DNA of 64,000 nt, from positions 59,179 through 123,178 of the forward strand of contig JBCDFV010000011.1 in NCBI GenBank assembly GCA_039177555.1. Reading direction: 5' to 3'. A program made the translations under genes and the position numbers. Below the pieces are notes generated by a model. That model saw only the letters and a list, made by a program, of their open reading frames with translations. It had not been told where the DNA came from and did no database searches. Positions 44,869-54,777 of this stretch are shown here, piece by piece (positions within the stretch are counted from its first letter, which is position 1; the number at the start of each line of letters is the position of its first letter). The DNA is from JANQGH01 sp039177555. GTDB lineage: Bacteria; Pseudomonadota; Alphaproteobacteria; DSM-16000; Inquilinaceae.

Positions 44869-47670
44869 ATGAGCCAGGTTCCGCAAAGCGCCGCGCAAAC
44901 GATCCTGCCCAACGCCGATGCGGTCGTTGTCGGCGCGGCCTCGGTGACACTGGTCAGTGCGGACGGTGAGATCGAGACGCTAAGCCATCCCGAACTGGCG
45001 GAACGGCTTGACGGGCCGCCCTTGCTGATGTGTCACGCCAGGTCACTGGCCCGCCGGGTCGGCCGTAACTGGATTGCGGGCCTGGACGTGCTGGAGCTGT
45101 TCGCGTTTGTGCATCCGGCCCGGTTTTGTCGCCCGACGCCCGAAGGCTTGTGCGCGGCGCTGGATCTGGCGCCGCCCGGCGATGCGGCCGGCCGGGCCGT
45201 GGCCCTGCACCGCATCAGCGGCAGGCTGCTGACGGATTTGGCGGCGCAGCGGGACGAGCGCTCGGACCCGGTGGCCATTGCCTGGACCATGGGCCAAGGC
45301 GGCTGGCCCTGGGCGCGGTTCGTGCTGGCGGCACTGGGAAGCCCGGCCGGACCCGGCGGCAGCCGCAGCGGCCTGGAGGTCTGGCACCGGCTGCCCGAAT
45401 GGCAAACCGATGCGCCGCCACCGCCGCCCACGTCTCAACCGGTGACGGATACCGAAGCCCGTCAACGGCTCGCATTGCTGCGCGGCAGCTTGTCGGAGGA
45501 GCGGCCCCAGCAGGCGGACTATGCCAGTGCCGTGGCCCAGGCCTTCGACCCGAAGCCCGGTGAAGAAACGCCGATCGCCGTCCTGGCGGAGGCCGGCACC
45601 GGCGTGGGCAAGACCCTGGGCTATCTGGCGCCGGCCACGGTTTGGGCGGAGAAGAATGGCGCGCCTGTCTGGATCTCGACCTTCACCCGAAACCTTCAAC
45701 ACCAGATCGACCAGGAGCTTGAGCGGCTGGTGCCCGACCCGGTCGACAAGGCGCGGCGCGTGGTGGTTCGTAAAGGGCGAGAGAACTATCTTTGCCTCTT
45801 GAACCTGGATGATGCCGTTAGGGCGCGGCCGACCCAACCTCAGACCTCCACCGCCCTCGGCCTCATCGCGCGCTGGGCGGCGGCCACCCGTGACGGCGAT
45901 CTACAAGGCGGCGACCTGCCCGGCTGGCTGGCCGACCTGGTCGGGCGCGGCCGCAGCCTGGGTCTGGGCGACCGACGTGGCGAGTGCATCTATTCCGCCT
46001 GCCCGCACCATCAGAAGTGCTTCATCGAGCGCAGCGTGCGCCGGGCACGCCGGGCCGACATCGTCATTGCGAATCATGCCCTGGTGATGATCCAGGCGGC
46101 TCTCGGCGGCATCGACGACCAGAACGTGCCGACCCGCCTGATCTTTGATGAAGGCCACCATCTGTTCGACGCGGCCGACAGCGCCTTTTCAAGCCATCTG
46201 ACCGCCCGCGAAGCCGCCGAACTGCGGCGCTGGCTGATCGGGTCCGACGTCGCCCGCCGCTCGCGCGCCCGTGGCCTGCGCCGCCGCATCGAGGACTTGC
46301 TCGCCGACGACGACGAGGCGGTGGAGCAACTGGACGAACTGGAGCGGGCAGCACGGACCTTGCCGGCGGAGGCTTGGTCATCGCGCCTGAGATCGCGGGA
46401 TACCAACGAGCCGACCGAGAGCGTGCTGACCGAGGATGGCTTGCGCGGGGCGGCGGAGCGTTTCCTCATGCTGGTGCGTCAGCAGGTCTATGCCCGGGCG
46501 AAGGGGCGCGATGGTCCGTACAACCTGGAGACCGACGCGATACCACCGATCGACGGCATCCTCGAGGCCGCGTCCGGTCTGCGGGCCTCACTGGCGCGGT
46601 TGCAGAAACCCATGCTGTCCCTGGCGCGCCGGCTGAAGGCACGGCTGGAAGACGAGGCCGAAACGCTGGACAGCAACACGCGGCAGCGGCTGGAAGCCAG
46701 TGCCAGGGGGCTTGAGCGGCGGGCCAGGGACAGCATCGGTCCCTGGATCGCCATGTTGGACGCCTTGGCCGACGCCTCGCCCGATCACGTGGTCGACTGG
46801 TTTGGTGTCGAGCGCATCGAGGGCCGCGACATCGATGTCGGGTACTATCGGCACGCGCTGGACCCGACCCGCCCGATGATGGCGAGCCTGGCCGGCCCGA
46901 CACATGGCATGGCGATCACCTCGGCGACCTTGACCGATGGCACCGGCGATGTCGAAGAGGATTGGACGGCCGCGGAGGTGCGCACGGGAACGGCGCATCT
47001 GGCCCTACCCGCCATCCGGGCGCGGGTCCCCTCGCCCTTCGACTATGCCGGCCAGACCCGCGTCTTGATCGTGCGCGATGTGCGGAAGGACGATTTGGAT
47101 CAGGTCGCCGCCGCCTATCGCGCGCTGATCGAGGCCGCCGGTGGCGGAACGCTGGGGCTGTTCACGGCGATCAGCCGGCTGCGCGCCGTCCATGGACGCC
47201 TGGCCCCGACGCTGGAGGCGGCCGGCCTGCCGCTGTTCGCCCAGCATGTGGATGGCATGGGCGTCTCGACCCTCGTCGACATTTTCCGGGGCGAGGAAGA
47301 CGCGTCGCTGCTGGGCACGGACGCGGTGCGCGACGGCGTCGACATCCCCGGCCGTTCGTTGCGGCTGATCGTCTTCGACCGGGTGCCCTGGCCGCGCCCA
47401 TCGATCCTGCAACGGGCGCGCGCGGCCCATTTCGGCAAGCAGCGCTATACGGATATGCTGACCCGCCTGCGCCTGAAGCAGGCCTTTGGGCGCCTGGTAC
47501 GCCGGGCCGACGATCGCGGCGTCTTCATCCTACTGGACCCGATGATGCCGACCCGTCTGACCGGAGCGTTTCCCGAAGGCGTAGAGGTGGAACGGCTGGG
47601 ATTGGCGGATGCGGTCGAGATAACGCGAGGGTTCCTGGCAACGACGGAGGAGGAACAGGGCGGCAAGTGA
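44869..47670 (+). CDS. DinG/Rad3-like ATP-dependent DNA helicase
   Basis: About 933 residues of the XPD/DinG superfamily 2 helicases with an iron–sulfur domain. Walker A is in VLAEAGTGVGKTLGYLAPA and the DEAH-type box reads LIFDEGHHLFD. Candidate Fe–S ligands are the Cys in GRENYLCLL and three in GECIYSACPHHQKC. Motif VI is LRLKQAFGRLVRRADDRG. The first ~210 residues are a separate N-terminal domain without the exonuclease motifs of some DinG proteins. It probably unwinds branched or RNA-containing DNA after damage. ATG at 44869 is chosen because the earlier part of the open frame overlaps lysS. Confidence 0.85.
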   Translation: MSQVPQSAAQTILPNADAVVVGAASVTLVSADGEIETLSHPELAERLDGPPLLMCHARSLARRVGRNWIAGLDVLELFAFVHPARFCRPTPEGLCAALDLAPPGDAAGRAVALHRISGRLLTDLAAQRDERSDPVAIAWTMGQGGWPWARFVLAALGSPAGPGGSRSGLEVWHRLPEWQTDAPPPPPTSQPVTDTEARQRLALLRGSLSEERPQQADYASAVAQAFDPKPGEETPIAVLAEAGTGVGKTLGYLAPATVWAEKNGAPVWISTFTRNLQHQIDQELERLVPDPVDKARRVVVRKGRENYLCLLNLDDAVRARPTQPQTSTALGLIARWAAATRDGDLQGGDLPGWLADLVGRGRSLGLGDRRGECIYSACPHHQKCFIERSVRRARRADIVIANHALVMIQAALGGIDDQNVPTRLIFDEGHHLFDAADSAFSSHLTAREAAELRRWLIGSDVARRSRARGLRRRIEDLLADDDEAVEQLDELERAARTLPAEAWSSRLRSRDTNEPTESVLTEDGLRGAAERFLMLVRQQVYARAKGRDGPYNLETDAIPPIDGILEAASGLRASLARLQKPMLSLARRLKARLEDEAETLDSNTRQRLEASARGLERRARDSIGPWIAMLDALADASPDHVVDWFGVERIEGRDIDVGYYRHALDPTRPMMASLAGPTHGMAITSATLTDGTGDVEEDWTAAEVRTGTAHLALPAIRARVPSPFDYAGQTRVLIVRDVRKDDLDQVAAAYRALIEAAGGGTLGLFTAISRLRAVHGRLAPTLEAAGLPLFAQHVDGMGVSTLVDIFRGEEDASLLGTDAVRDGVDIPGRSLRLIVFDRVPWPRPSILQRARAAHFGKQRYTDMLTRLRLKQAFGRLVRRADDRGVFILLDPMMPTRLTGAFPEGVEVERLGLADAVEITRGFLATTEEEQGGK

Positions 47671-47757
47671 TGGAGGCCCGATTTGACCGGCGTCATGCGT
47701 CGGTCATCGGCAGCCTGTAATCTGGCAACAATCAACACGCATGGACGGACCGAAGAC

Positions 47758-48225
47758 ATGACCGACTATCAACTCCAAGACGTCACCGAGAAGGACTACA
47801 TCTATATCGAGCGGACCTGTTCGATGGACCCTCAGGTCGTCGGCAAGACGATGGGTGAGGCCTTTGGGGCCGTCGTCTCTTTCGCAACGGAACATGGCAT
47901 TGCGCTCGATAGCCAGCCGATCTCCGTCTATCATACCTACAATCCTGAGACGCTGACCTTCCGCGCGGGCTTCTTCATCAAGCCGGAAGATGCGGCAAAG
48001 GCGAGCGGTGAGGTTCGGGCCGATAAGACACCCACCGGTCAGGTGCTGTTCCTGACCCATGTCGGCCCCTACAGCGAGCTTCGCACGACCTACGGCGAGG
48101 CGATGGCGTACATCGAGCAGAACGGTCTCAAGATCGGCGCGCCAACCTGGGAGGTCTATGTCGACGACCCGACAACGACGCCGGAGCAAGAACTGCGCAC
48201 CGAAATCTTCATGGCTTTGGCATAG
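47758..48225 (+). CDS. GyrI-like small-molecule-binding domain protein
   Basis: 155 residues. The repeated strand–helix pattern with TGQVLFLTHVGPYSELRTTYGEAMAYIEQNGL and WEVYVDDPTTTPEQELRTEIFM fits the stand-alone GyrI/AraC effector-binding domain. Such proteins bind small hydrophobic or cationic compounds and may sequester or hydrolyse them. The ATG at 47758 is the first with a sensible N-terminus. No regulator is fused or adjacent. Confidence 0.7.
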   Translation: MTDYQLQDVTEKDYIYIERTCSMDPQVVGKTMGEAFGAVVSFATEHGIALDSQPISVYHTYNPETLTFRAGFFIKPEDAAKASGEVRADKTPTGQVLFLTHVGPYSELRTTYGEAMAYIEQNGLKIGAPTWEVYVDDPTTTPEQELRTEIFMALA

Positions 48226-48287
48226 CTTGTATTGAGGCACCGTAACGTTGCCGTTGCTTCGCCGACATCGCCAGTTATCGTTGCGCG

Positions 48288-48710
48288 ATGAAGGTCAAAA
48301 CCGCTCGGACCCTGGCCGCCATCGCCGCGTGCGTTGTTGCAATAACGCTGTTCAGTTCGGTGACTGGTGCGCAGAGCACGCCTGAGCGTGCTTGCTATTT
48401 CATCGAGAGCGAGACACTTACCTCGGGCATGCGGTTGACCTTTGGCGACGGCTACAGCTTCGCCGGCGAAACCTACGGCACCATCCATGACGAGGAAGCG
48501 CCGTACTTTGCCTTCTACCGGCAAAGCCATGAAGGGTCCCATTTCCGCGGCACGATGACCGTCACCACCATTACGGAAATCGAACACGACACCCAGATCC
48601 GGCAGGAGATCTGGCAGTTTTCGCCAGTCGAGTTGGTGCGCGATGGCGTTCAGTACCGGAATACGGATTGCGGGAAGGTGGACGCCCTCTTTGCCGGGTT
48701 GGACGGCTGA
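48288..48710 (+). CDS. Small secreted protein of unknown function
   Basis: 140 residues with a clear signal peptide (TLAAIAACVVAITLFSSVTGAQS, cleavage likely after TGA). The mature part has two Cys (ACYFIES near the start, NTDCGKVD near the end) that could form a disulfide, and beta-rich segments MRLTFGDGYSFAGETYGTI. I do not recognise the family. It stands alone between the GyrI-like and cyclase genes. Confidence 0.6.
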   Translation: MKVKTARTLAAIAACVVAITLFSSVTGAQSTPERACYFIESETLTSGMRLTFGDGYSFAGETYGTIHDEEAPYFAFYRQSHEGSHFRGTMTVTTITEIEHDTQIRQEIWQFSPVELVRDGVQYRNTDCGKVDALFAGLDG

Positions 48711-48901
48711 GGGTGCTGTAGGGCATTGGCGCCGTTTCGGCCCTGAGATGACGCTTGCCGCATGCGAGCACTGATCGACGGGCGAGACCAAGCGCCCTCT
48801 AAGGTTCATCCGATCCGCAGTGGTGCGCCGCGAAGGAATGGCGAACTGTTCGGCGAGGCGATAGGCTGGCATCACGATTGTAGAAATCGATTGCTCGCTT
48901 C

Positions 48902-50839
48902 ATGACAACCACGACCGACCTCTCGTCCGAACCAGCCGTAACGAAGCCGGAGCCACCAAGATCGACGGTGCACCGGGCGCGACGTGCAAGGGTGGGACCA
49001 TTCCGGCTGTCGATCGTCCTCGGCGTCGCGATTGGCGGCCTGGTCTTCCTCTCGGTAGCCACGGTCCTGATGATCAGCTTCACGGCCAACGTCAGGAACA
49101 CCTTCAGCCTGCTGCTGGACCGGGCCGACCTGGCCGTGACACTGGCCGAACGGCGGCTTGAGGCCTTGGTCACCCCTGCCAGCGGCTTGATGGCCGAGAT
49201 CGCTCGGCTGGTTGAGGTAGGCGTGCTGGATCCGGACGATCGCGAGGCGTTCTTGACGGCACTTGCCTTGGCGCAAGCCGGAACGCCGCAGGTTACAGGC
49301 ATCGCCTATCTCCATGACGATCTGACCATGGATGTCGCGGTGCTTGGCCCGGACGGTCCGGAGGTCTTTCCGGATGATGTCTACACACGCGACATGCTGG
49401 CAATGGCCTGGGACGAAGCCCTCGACAATCCGGAAGGCTACTGGGCCGAAGTGATCTATATCGGCGGTCCGGACCAGTCGGCCATCAACTGGCGCCAGCC
49501 CCTGTGGCGTGACGGCGAGTTGACGGCGGTGCTGACAGCCGTGATCTCCGTGCGCTCCCTGTCTGAGTTTCTACTGGATCTGACGACCAGCGACGGTTCG
49601 GAGGGGTCGCTCGGCGCCTTCCTGCTCTACGGCGAGCAGGACGTGCTTGCCCATCCGAACCTGGCTTCCGGCGAGTTTCCTGGCGTGTCGATCGAGCGCC
49701 CCATGCCGTCAATCTTTGATATAGACGATCCGATTCTGGTGGCATTGCGGACGCAAGGTGAAGACACGCCGGTCGAGACACAAGGCCGGGTCGACGCGAC
49801 ATTCGCCGACATCGACGGCACCGAAGAGGGGTTTGTCGCGTTCTCGCGCGAACTGTCAGGCCTCGCCGACGCGCCGCTGACGCTCGGCGTCTACTACGAT
49901 TCCGAGGATGTCGGCGCCGAACTGGAACGGCTCGCGGTATCCGGCATTGTCGGCCTGGTGGCACTTTTCATCGCGGTTGTGCTGGCCGCTGTGATGGGCA
50001 AGCGCATCGCCCGTCCGATCCGAAGACTTGCGGCCGAAACCACCGCCATCAGCACCCTCGACCTGGAGGAGACAAAGGAACTGCCCGGCAGCATGATTCG
50101 GGAGTTGGACGAGCAGGCCTCCTCATTCAACCGCATGGTGGCAGGCTTGCGATGGTTCGAAACCTATGTTCCCCGCAGGCTCGTCAAGCGGCTGATGGCC
50201 ACGGGGCGGGATCAGAGTGTGCTGTCGGACGAACGTCAGATGACCGTCATGTTCTCAGACATTGCCGGCTTCACGGCCCAGTCCGAAGCCATGCCCGCCG
50301 CCCGCACGGCTGCATTGCTCAACCATCACTTCGCTTTAATGGCCCAATGCATTGAAAAGGAAGGAGGAACGATCGACAAGTTCCTCGGCGATGGCGTGAT
50401 GGCCTTTTGGGGTGCGCCGGACAGGCAGGCCGACCACGCGTCCCGCGCGGCCCGAACGGTCCTGGCCATCGCTGATGCCATCGATCTTGACAACCGGCAA
50501 CGGGCAGAAGATGGCGGGCTGCCGATCAAGCTGCGTATCGGGTTGCATTCCGGCACGGTGGTCGTCGGCAATATCGGCGCGCCCGAACGCATGAATTACA
50601 CCATCGTCGGCGACACGGTGAATACCGCCAAGCGACTGGAACAGCTCGGCAAGGTTCTTGGTACGGCCGAAGAGACCGTGACGATTCTGATCAGCGCCGA
50701 GACTGCCGCCGCGTTGGAACCCGATGCCTTTCATCTTGAGAGGTGTGGCGCCCATCCGGTGCCCGGCCGGGGCCAGCCGATTGAGGTTTGCCGGCTCGGT
50801 GGCGCTGACCGCGGCAAGGGAGATAAGGGCCCAGCTTAG
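48902..50839 (+). CDS. Membrane class III adenylate/guanylate cyclase with HAMP domain
   Basis: 645 residues: cytoplasmic N-tail, membrane helix at about 34–60, a periplasmic sensor region of ~285 residues (dCache-like in layout, sequence not recognised), a second helix at about 345–366, HAMP (KRIARPIRRLAAETTAIS) and a class III catalytic domain from about 430. Metal Asp residues are in MFSDIAGFT and FLGDGVMAFWG, and the transition-state region is YTIVGDTVNTAKR. It makes a cyclic nucleotide, probably cAMP, in response to an external signal. It ends overlapping the stop of the convergent glgA. Confidence 0.88.
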   Translation: MTTTTDLSSEPAVTKPEPPRSTVHRARRARVGPFRLSIVLGVAIGGLVFLSVATVLMISFTANVRNTFSLLLDRADLAVTLAERRLEALVTPASGLMAEIARLVEVGVLDPDDREAFLTALALAQAGTPQVTGIAYLHDDLTMDVAVLGPDGPEVFPDDVYTRDMLAMAWDEALDNPEGYWAEVIYIGGPDQSAINWRQPLWRDGELTAVLTAVISVRSLSEFLLDLTTSDGSEGSLGAFLLYGEQDVLAHPNLASGEFPGVSIERPMPSIFDIDDPILVALRTQGEDTPVETQGRVDATFADIDGTEEGFVAFSRELSGLADAPLTLGVYYDSEDVGAELERLAVSGIVGLVALFIAVVLAAVMGKRIARPIRRLAAETTAISTLDLEETKELPGSMIRELDEQASSFNRMVAGLRWFETYVPRRLVKRLMATGRDQSVLSDERQMTVMFSDIAGFTAQSEAMPAARTAALLNHHFALMAQCIEKEGGTIDKFLGDGVMAFWGAPDRQADHASRAARTVLAIADAIDLDNRQRAEDGGLPIKLRIGLHSGTVVVGNIGAPERMNYTIVGDTVNTAKRLEQLGKVLGTAEETVTILISAETAAALEPDAFHLERCGAHPVPGRGQPIEVCRLGGADRGKGDKGPA

Positions 50840-52287
50840 CGTGTCATCTCTTGATAGAGATCCAAGTACGCTGCGGCCGCGCGGTCCCAGCTGTAGTCCA
50901 TGGCCATTGCGGTCAGTTGCATTGAGCGCCATTGGGCCTGGTCTTGCCACAGATCGCAGACCCAGCCGATGGTGCCGGCCAGCGCATCGACGGTCGCCAG
51001 GTTGAAGACAAAACCGGTCGCGGTGCCGGCAGAAACCGCCTTAGCGTCGGCATTCACGACCGTGTCCGCGAGTCCGCCCGTGTTGCGGACGAGCGGCAGG
51101 CTGCCGTACTTCATGGCGTAGATCTGGGTCAGGCCACACGGCTCCGCCCGGCTGGGCACCAGCACCACGTCGCTGCCGGCGATGATGAGATGGGCCAGTT
51201 CCTCGTCATAGCCGAGAACCGCGCCGACTTGTCCCGCGAACCGGTCGGCACTGGCGCGGAAGCCAGCCTCCAAGCCCGCCTCGCCGGTTCCAAGCAGCGC
51301 GAGCTGGCCGCCGCGCCCCAGCAATACGGGCAAGGCGGCGAGCAACAGGTCGAGACCCTTGTGCCAGGTCAGCCGGCTGACGACGCCGAACAGCGGCCCC
51401 TCGGCCGCTTGCTCGAGGCCAAGCCGTTCCCGCAAGGCCTTCTTGGCGGCCTTCTTGTCATCGATGCTGTCCGGCCCATACGGGCGTGGCAGGCGGTGAT
51501 CGGTGGCCGGGTTCCAGACATCGTAGTCGGCGCCGTTGACGATGCCGGAGAGCACGTCGGCGCGGCTTCGCAGCAGGCCGTCGAAGCCGCAGCCCTGTTC
51601 GACACTCTGAATTTCCTGAGCATAGGTCCGGCTGACGGTGGTGATGCGATCGGCGGTGGCCAGGCCTGCCTTGAGGAAAGAGACCTGGCCATAGAACTCC
51701 AACCCTTCCGGCGAAAAACTCGACGCCGGCAGGCCGAGCCAGGCGAACGTGTCGCCGGGAAAGACGCCTTGATAGGCCAGATTGTGGACGGCGATGGCGG
51801 TTTTCGGCGTCGGTGCCGGGTCAGCGGCGAGATAGGCGGGAACCAGACCCGCCTGCCAGTCATGGCTATGCACGACGTCCGGCCGCCAGCGCGGATCGAG
51901 CCCGCGCGCAAGTTCCGCACCCGTCCAGCTCAAGGCGGCAAAGCGGCGGGCATTGTCGGACCAGTCATGCCCGTTCTCGTCGAGGTAGGGATTGCCCGGG
52001 CGATCGAAGAAGCCCGGCACGTCCATGACATAGGCCGGCACATCGATGCCATCCAGATCGCCGGCCAGCACCCGCGCCGGTCCGCCGCCGAACAGGTTCG
52101 GCCATTCCGTAATCGCCGTCATGGCTCCGGCAGCCGCCATCACGCCAGGGTATCCCGGCAGCAGAGTGCGCGTCGGCGCCCCAAGGCGGTCAAGAGCAAA
52201 TGGCAAGGCCCCCATGACATCCGCCAGTCCGCCGGTCTTGATCAGCGGGTAGAGTTCCGACGCGACGTGCAGCGAAGATGGCGCCAC
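50836..52287 (-). CDS. glgA: Glycogen synthase (ADP-glucose)
   Basis: 483 residues, GT5 family. The N-terminal ADP-glucose motif is in ELYPLIKTGGLADVMGALP (KTGGL), with VVHSHDWQAGLVPAYL in the first Rossmann domain and LVPSRAEPCGLTQIYAMKYG plus VRNTGGLADTV in the second. It elongates alpha-1,4-glucan. It starts seven bases after glgC. No branching or phosphorylase gene is beside it. Confidence 0.95.
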   Translation of the reverse strand: MAPSSLHVASELYPLIKTGGLADVMGALPFALDRLGAPTRTLLPGYPGVMAAAGAMTAITEWPNLFGGGPARVLAGDLDGIDVPAYVMDVPGFFDRPGNPYLDENGHDWSDNARRFAALSWTGAELARGLDPRWRPDVVHSHDWQAGLVPAYLAADPAPTPKTAIAVHNLAYQGVFPGDTFAWLGLPASSFSPEGLEFYGQVSFLKAGLATADRITTVSRTYAQEIQSVEQGCGFDGLLRSRADVLSGIVNGADYDVWNPATDHRLPRPYGPDSIDDKKAAKKALRERLGLEQAAEGPLFGVVSRLTWHKGLDLLLAALPVLLGRGGQLALLGTGEAGLEAGFRASADRFAGQVGAVLGYDEELAHLIIAGSDVVLVPSRAEPCGLTQIYAMKYGSLPLVRNTGGLADTVVNADAKAVSAGTATGFVFNLATVDALAGTIGWVCDLWQDQAQWRSMQLTAMAMDYSWDRAAAAYLDLYQEMTR

Positions 52288-52294
52288 GGCCCGA

Positions 52295-53563
52295 TCAGCC
52301 CTCCAAGGCGTCGATCATGGGCCTGGTGATCAACACAACGCCGCCGTCCGTCCGCTCAAACCGCGCTGCATCGTCGTCCGGATCTTCGCCCGCGACCAAG
52401 CCATCGGGAATCCTGACCCGGCTGTCGACGACGGCATTGGTCAGGCGCGCATGCCGCCCGACCCAAACGTCCGGCAGCATCACAGACTGGTTGACCTGGC
52501 TGAACGAGTTCACCCGCACGCCGCTGAACAGCAGCGAGCCGTTCACCTCGCCGCCGGACACGACGCAGCCGCCCGAAACCGTGCTGTTCAGGGCCAGCCC
52601 ACGACGATCGCCGGTGTCATGCACGAACTTCGCCGGCGGCAGCTGTAGCTGATAGGTATAAATCGGCCAGAAATCGTCATAGAGGTCGAGCGCGGGCGTT
52701 ACCGCCGCGAGATCGAGATTGGCTTCCCAATAGGCGTCGATGGTGCCGACATCGCGCCAATAGGCCTCGGTCTGGCCCTCGGAATAGACCGCGCTTTGCT
52801 GCAGGCGATGGGCGCGGACATTGGCGTCGCCCTGGACCAGGAACGGGATGATATCCCTGCCGAAATCGTGCGCGGAGGTGGCATCGGAGGCGTCGCGGCG
52901 AAGTTGGTCGTATAGAAAGCGCGCGTTGAACAGGTAGATACCCATGCTGGCCAGCGCGATGTCCGGTTTTCCGGGCATGGCCGGCGGGTCGGCTGGTTTT
53001 TCGACGAAGCTGACGACTCGCTGTTGGTCGTCGATGTGCAGCACGCCGAAGCCCGTGGCCTCCATGCGCGGCACCTCGACACAGCCGACGGTAACGTCGG
53101 CGCCGGTCTCGATGTGATGGTCCAGCATGGCGGCGTAGTTCTGCTTGTAGATATGGTCGCCGGCCAGGACCAAGACGAACTCTGGGTCTTCGGCCTCGAA
53201 GATATCGACGTTCTGCCAGACCGCGTCCGCCGTGCCGCGATACCACATCGACTCGTCGACACGTTGTTGAGCCGGCAGAAGGTCGACGAACTCGCCCATT
53301 TCCCCGCGCAGATAGCCCCAGCCACGCTGCAGATGGCGCAAGAGGCTGTGGGACTTGTACTGGGTCAGCACGTAGCTGCGGCGGATGCCGGAATTGATGC
53401 AGTTGGACAGGGCGAAATCGATGATCCGGTACTTGCCGCCAAAGGGAACGGCGGGCTTGGCCCGACGATCGGTCAACTGCTTCAGGCGGCTGCCACGCCC
53501 GCCGGCCAGCACAAGGGCCACCATGCGTTTGTGCACCTGAAGGGATCGCACTTCGTCCGCCAC
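52295..53563 (-). CDS. glgC: Glucose-1-phosphate adenylyltransferase
   Basis: 422 residues. Nucleotide-binding ALVLAGGRGSRLKQLTDRRAKPAVPFGGKYRIIDF, allosteric and catalytic segments SLLRHLQRGWGYL, YRGTADAVWQN, VLVLAGDHIYKQNY and FVEKPADPP, then the C-terminal left-handed beta-helix. It makes ADP-glucose, the committed step to glycogen. First gene of a glgC–glgA operon. Confidence 0.96.
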   Translation of the reverse strand: MADEVRSLQVHKRMVALVLAGGRGSRLKQLTDRRAKPAVPFGGKYRIIDFALSNCINSGIRRSYVLTQYKSHSLLRHLQRGWGYLRGEMGEFVDLLPAQQRVDESMWYRGTADAVWQNVDIFEAEDPEFVLVLAGDHIYKQNYAAMLDHHIETGADVTVGCVEVPRMEATGFGVLHIDDQQRVVSFVEKPADPPAMPGKPDIALASMGIYLFNARFLYDQLRRDASDATSAHDFGRDIIPFLVQGDANVRAHRLQQSAVYSEGQTEAYWRDVGTIDAYWEANLDLAAVTPALDLYDDFWPIYTYQLQLPPAKFVHDTGDRRGLALNSTVSGGCVVSGGEVNGSLLFSGVRVNSFSQVNQSVMLPDVWVGRHARLTNAVVDSRVRIPDGLVAGEDPDDDAARFERTDGGVVLITRPMIDALEG

Positions 53564-53603
53564 GGCCTAGCCTCCCGCCCCTGTTTCGGCTCTTGTTCCG
53601 GGC

Positions 53604-53631
53604 ACTATAGCAAGCGTTGGGGCGCTAACCA
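53604..53631 (-). promoter_or_regulatory. Possible glgC–glgA promoter
   Basis: On the minus strand a good -10 TATAGT (53604–53609) with a weak -35 TGGTTA 16 bases further upstream (53626–53631), about 40 bases before glgC. Confidence 0.35.
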
Positions 53632-54575
53632 GGGGCGAATAGCGGCGCGTAGATCGCCAGCAGAACGGACAGCGTTAAGACCGATGCTATGGTCGAAATC
53701 AGGATTACGCCGGACGTCCGCTCGACATAAACCTCGTACTTTTGCGCGATGACGAACGTAAGCGCACCTGTGGGCAGCGCCGCCAGCAGGATGGCGCTGG
53801 CCAGCCAGAAAGGCTCCATCGGAAAGAAGGTGTCCGCCAACCACCAGACGAGAAGTGGCTGCCAGAACAGCTTCAAGACACTAATCCAGCCAACCTCGGA
53901 CAAGTCGGCGGCAAGCGGTCGGCTGGACAGGAACAGGCCGATTGCGAACAGGGCACAGGGGCTGGCGGCTGCACCTAAGAGATCGAACAGGTTGGTCGCG
54001 GGCTCCGGCAGCGGTAGGCCAACGAAGCTGGCCAACAGACCAAGGACAGGCGCCACGACGAGCGGGTTCTTGACCAATGCCAGCAGCACGTCGAACAGAG
54101 CGTGCCCGATATGGCGCCCGCGGCTCGCCGTCAGTTCCAGGCCGATGACCGCCAGGCCGACCGCCACCGCCGACATGATGACGGTCGCCAGCAAGGCCGG
54201 CGCCAAGCCCGCCGTGCCGAACGCCGCGACGAAGAGCGGGATGCCCATATAGCCGGTGTTGGAAAAGCTGGCGTTCATGCCCTGCATGATCAGCACGCCG
54301 GCGCGCTCGCGATGGATGATCGCGCCGATGATCATGGCGACCAGCCAGACCCCAAGGATGCTGCCGAGAAAGGCATTGATGAACGGCCAATACAGCACCT
54401 CCTGGATCGAGGTGCGCGCCATGGCCAGAAACAGCAAGGGCGGCAGAGCCACCCAATAGACGAACTGGTTGAGCGCCTGGGACGCGGTGTCGCCCAAGAC
54501 ACCGATCCGCCCTGCGACATAGCCGGCAAGAATGACCGCAAAGATCGGCAGGGCAACGTTAAGGACCGCTTCCAT
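53625..54575 (-). CDS. AEC-family (auxin efflux carrier-like) transporter
   Basis: About 316 residues with roughly ten membrane helices in the two-fold AEC layout. Recognisable parts are PIFAVILAGYVAGRIGVLG, NQFVYWVALPPLLFLAMA, NASFSNTGYMGIPLFVAAFGTAGL and a KNPLVVAPVLGLLASF segment. These carriers export or exchange organic acids such as malate. The ATG at 54575 places the first helix at the N-terminus; one at 54635 would add a polar leader. Substrate unknown. Confidence 0.85.
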   Translation of the reverse strand: MEAVLNVALPIFAVILAGYVAGRIGVLGDTASQALNQFVYWVALPPLLFLAMARTSIQEVLYWPFINAFLGSILGVWLVAMIIGAIIHRERAGVLIMQGMNASFSNTGYMGIPLFVAAFGTAGLAPALLATVIMSAVAVGLAVIGLELTASRGRHIGHALFDVLLALVKNPLVVAPVLGLLASFVGLPLPEPATNLFDLLGAAASPCALFAIGLFLSSRPLAADLSEVGWISVLKLFWQPLLVWWLADTFFPMEPFWLASAILLAALPTGALTFVIAQKYEVYVERTSGVILISTIASVLTLSVLLAIYAPLFAPG

Positions 54576-54777
54576 CGCCCGGTCATGCCATGTTGACCCT
54601 GGACTGTCGATAGAGGCTAACTGGATGCCTGCCATCGCCCGCGAACTAGGTCGCAGTGTCGCCTTGACGAATGGCTCTCACCGTCCTCATATCCCGGCAA
54701 CGCGCGGATCACCCGATCCGCCAACCCTGCCGCTTTCTGCCGCCCACTAATCTTCGGCAGTTCAGAAGGAATCCTCG

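Noticed and set aside
53625..54635. Longer start of the AEC transporter at 54635
   Set aside because: It would add a 20-residue polar leader before the first membrane helix, which family members lack.
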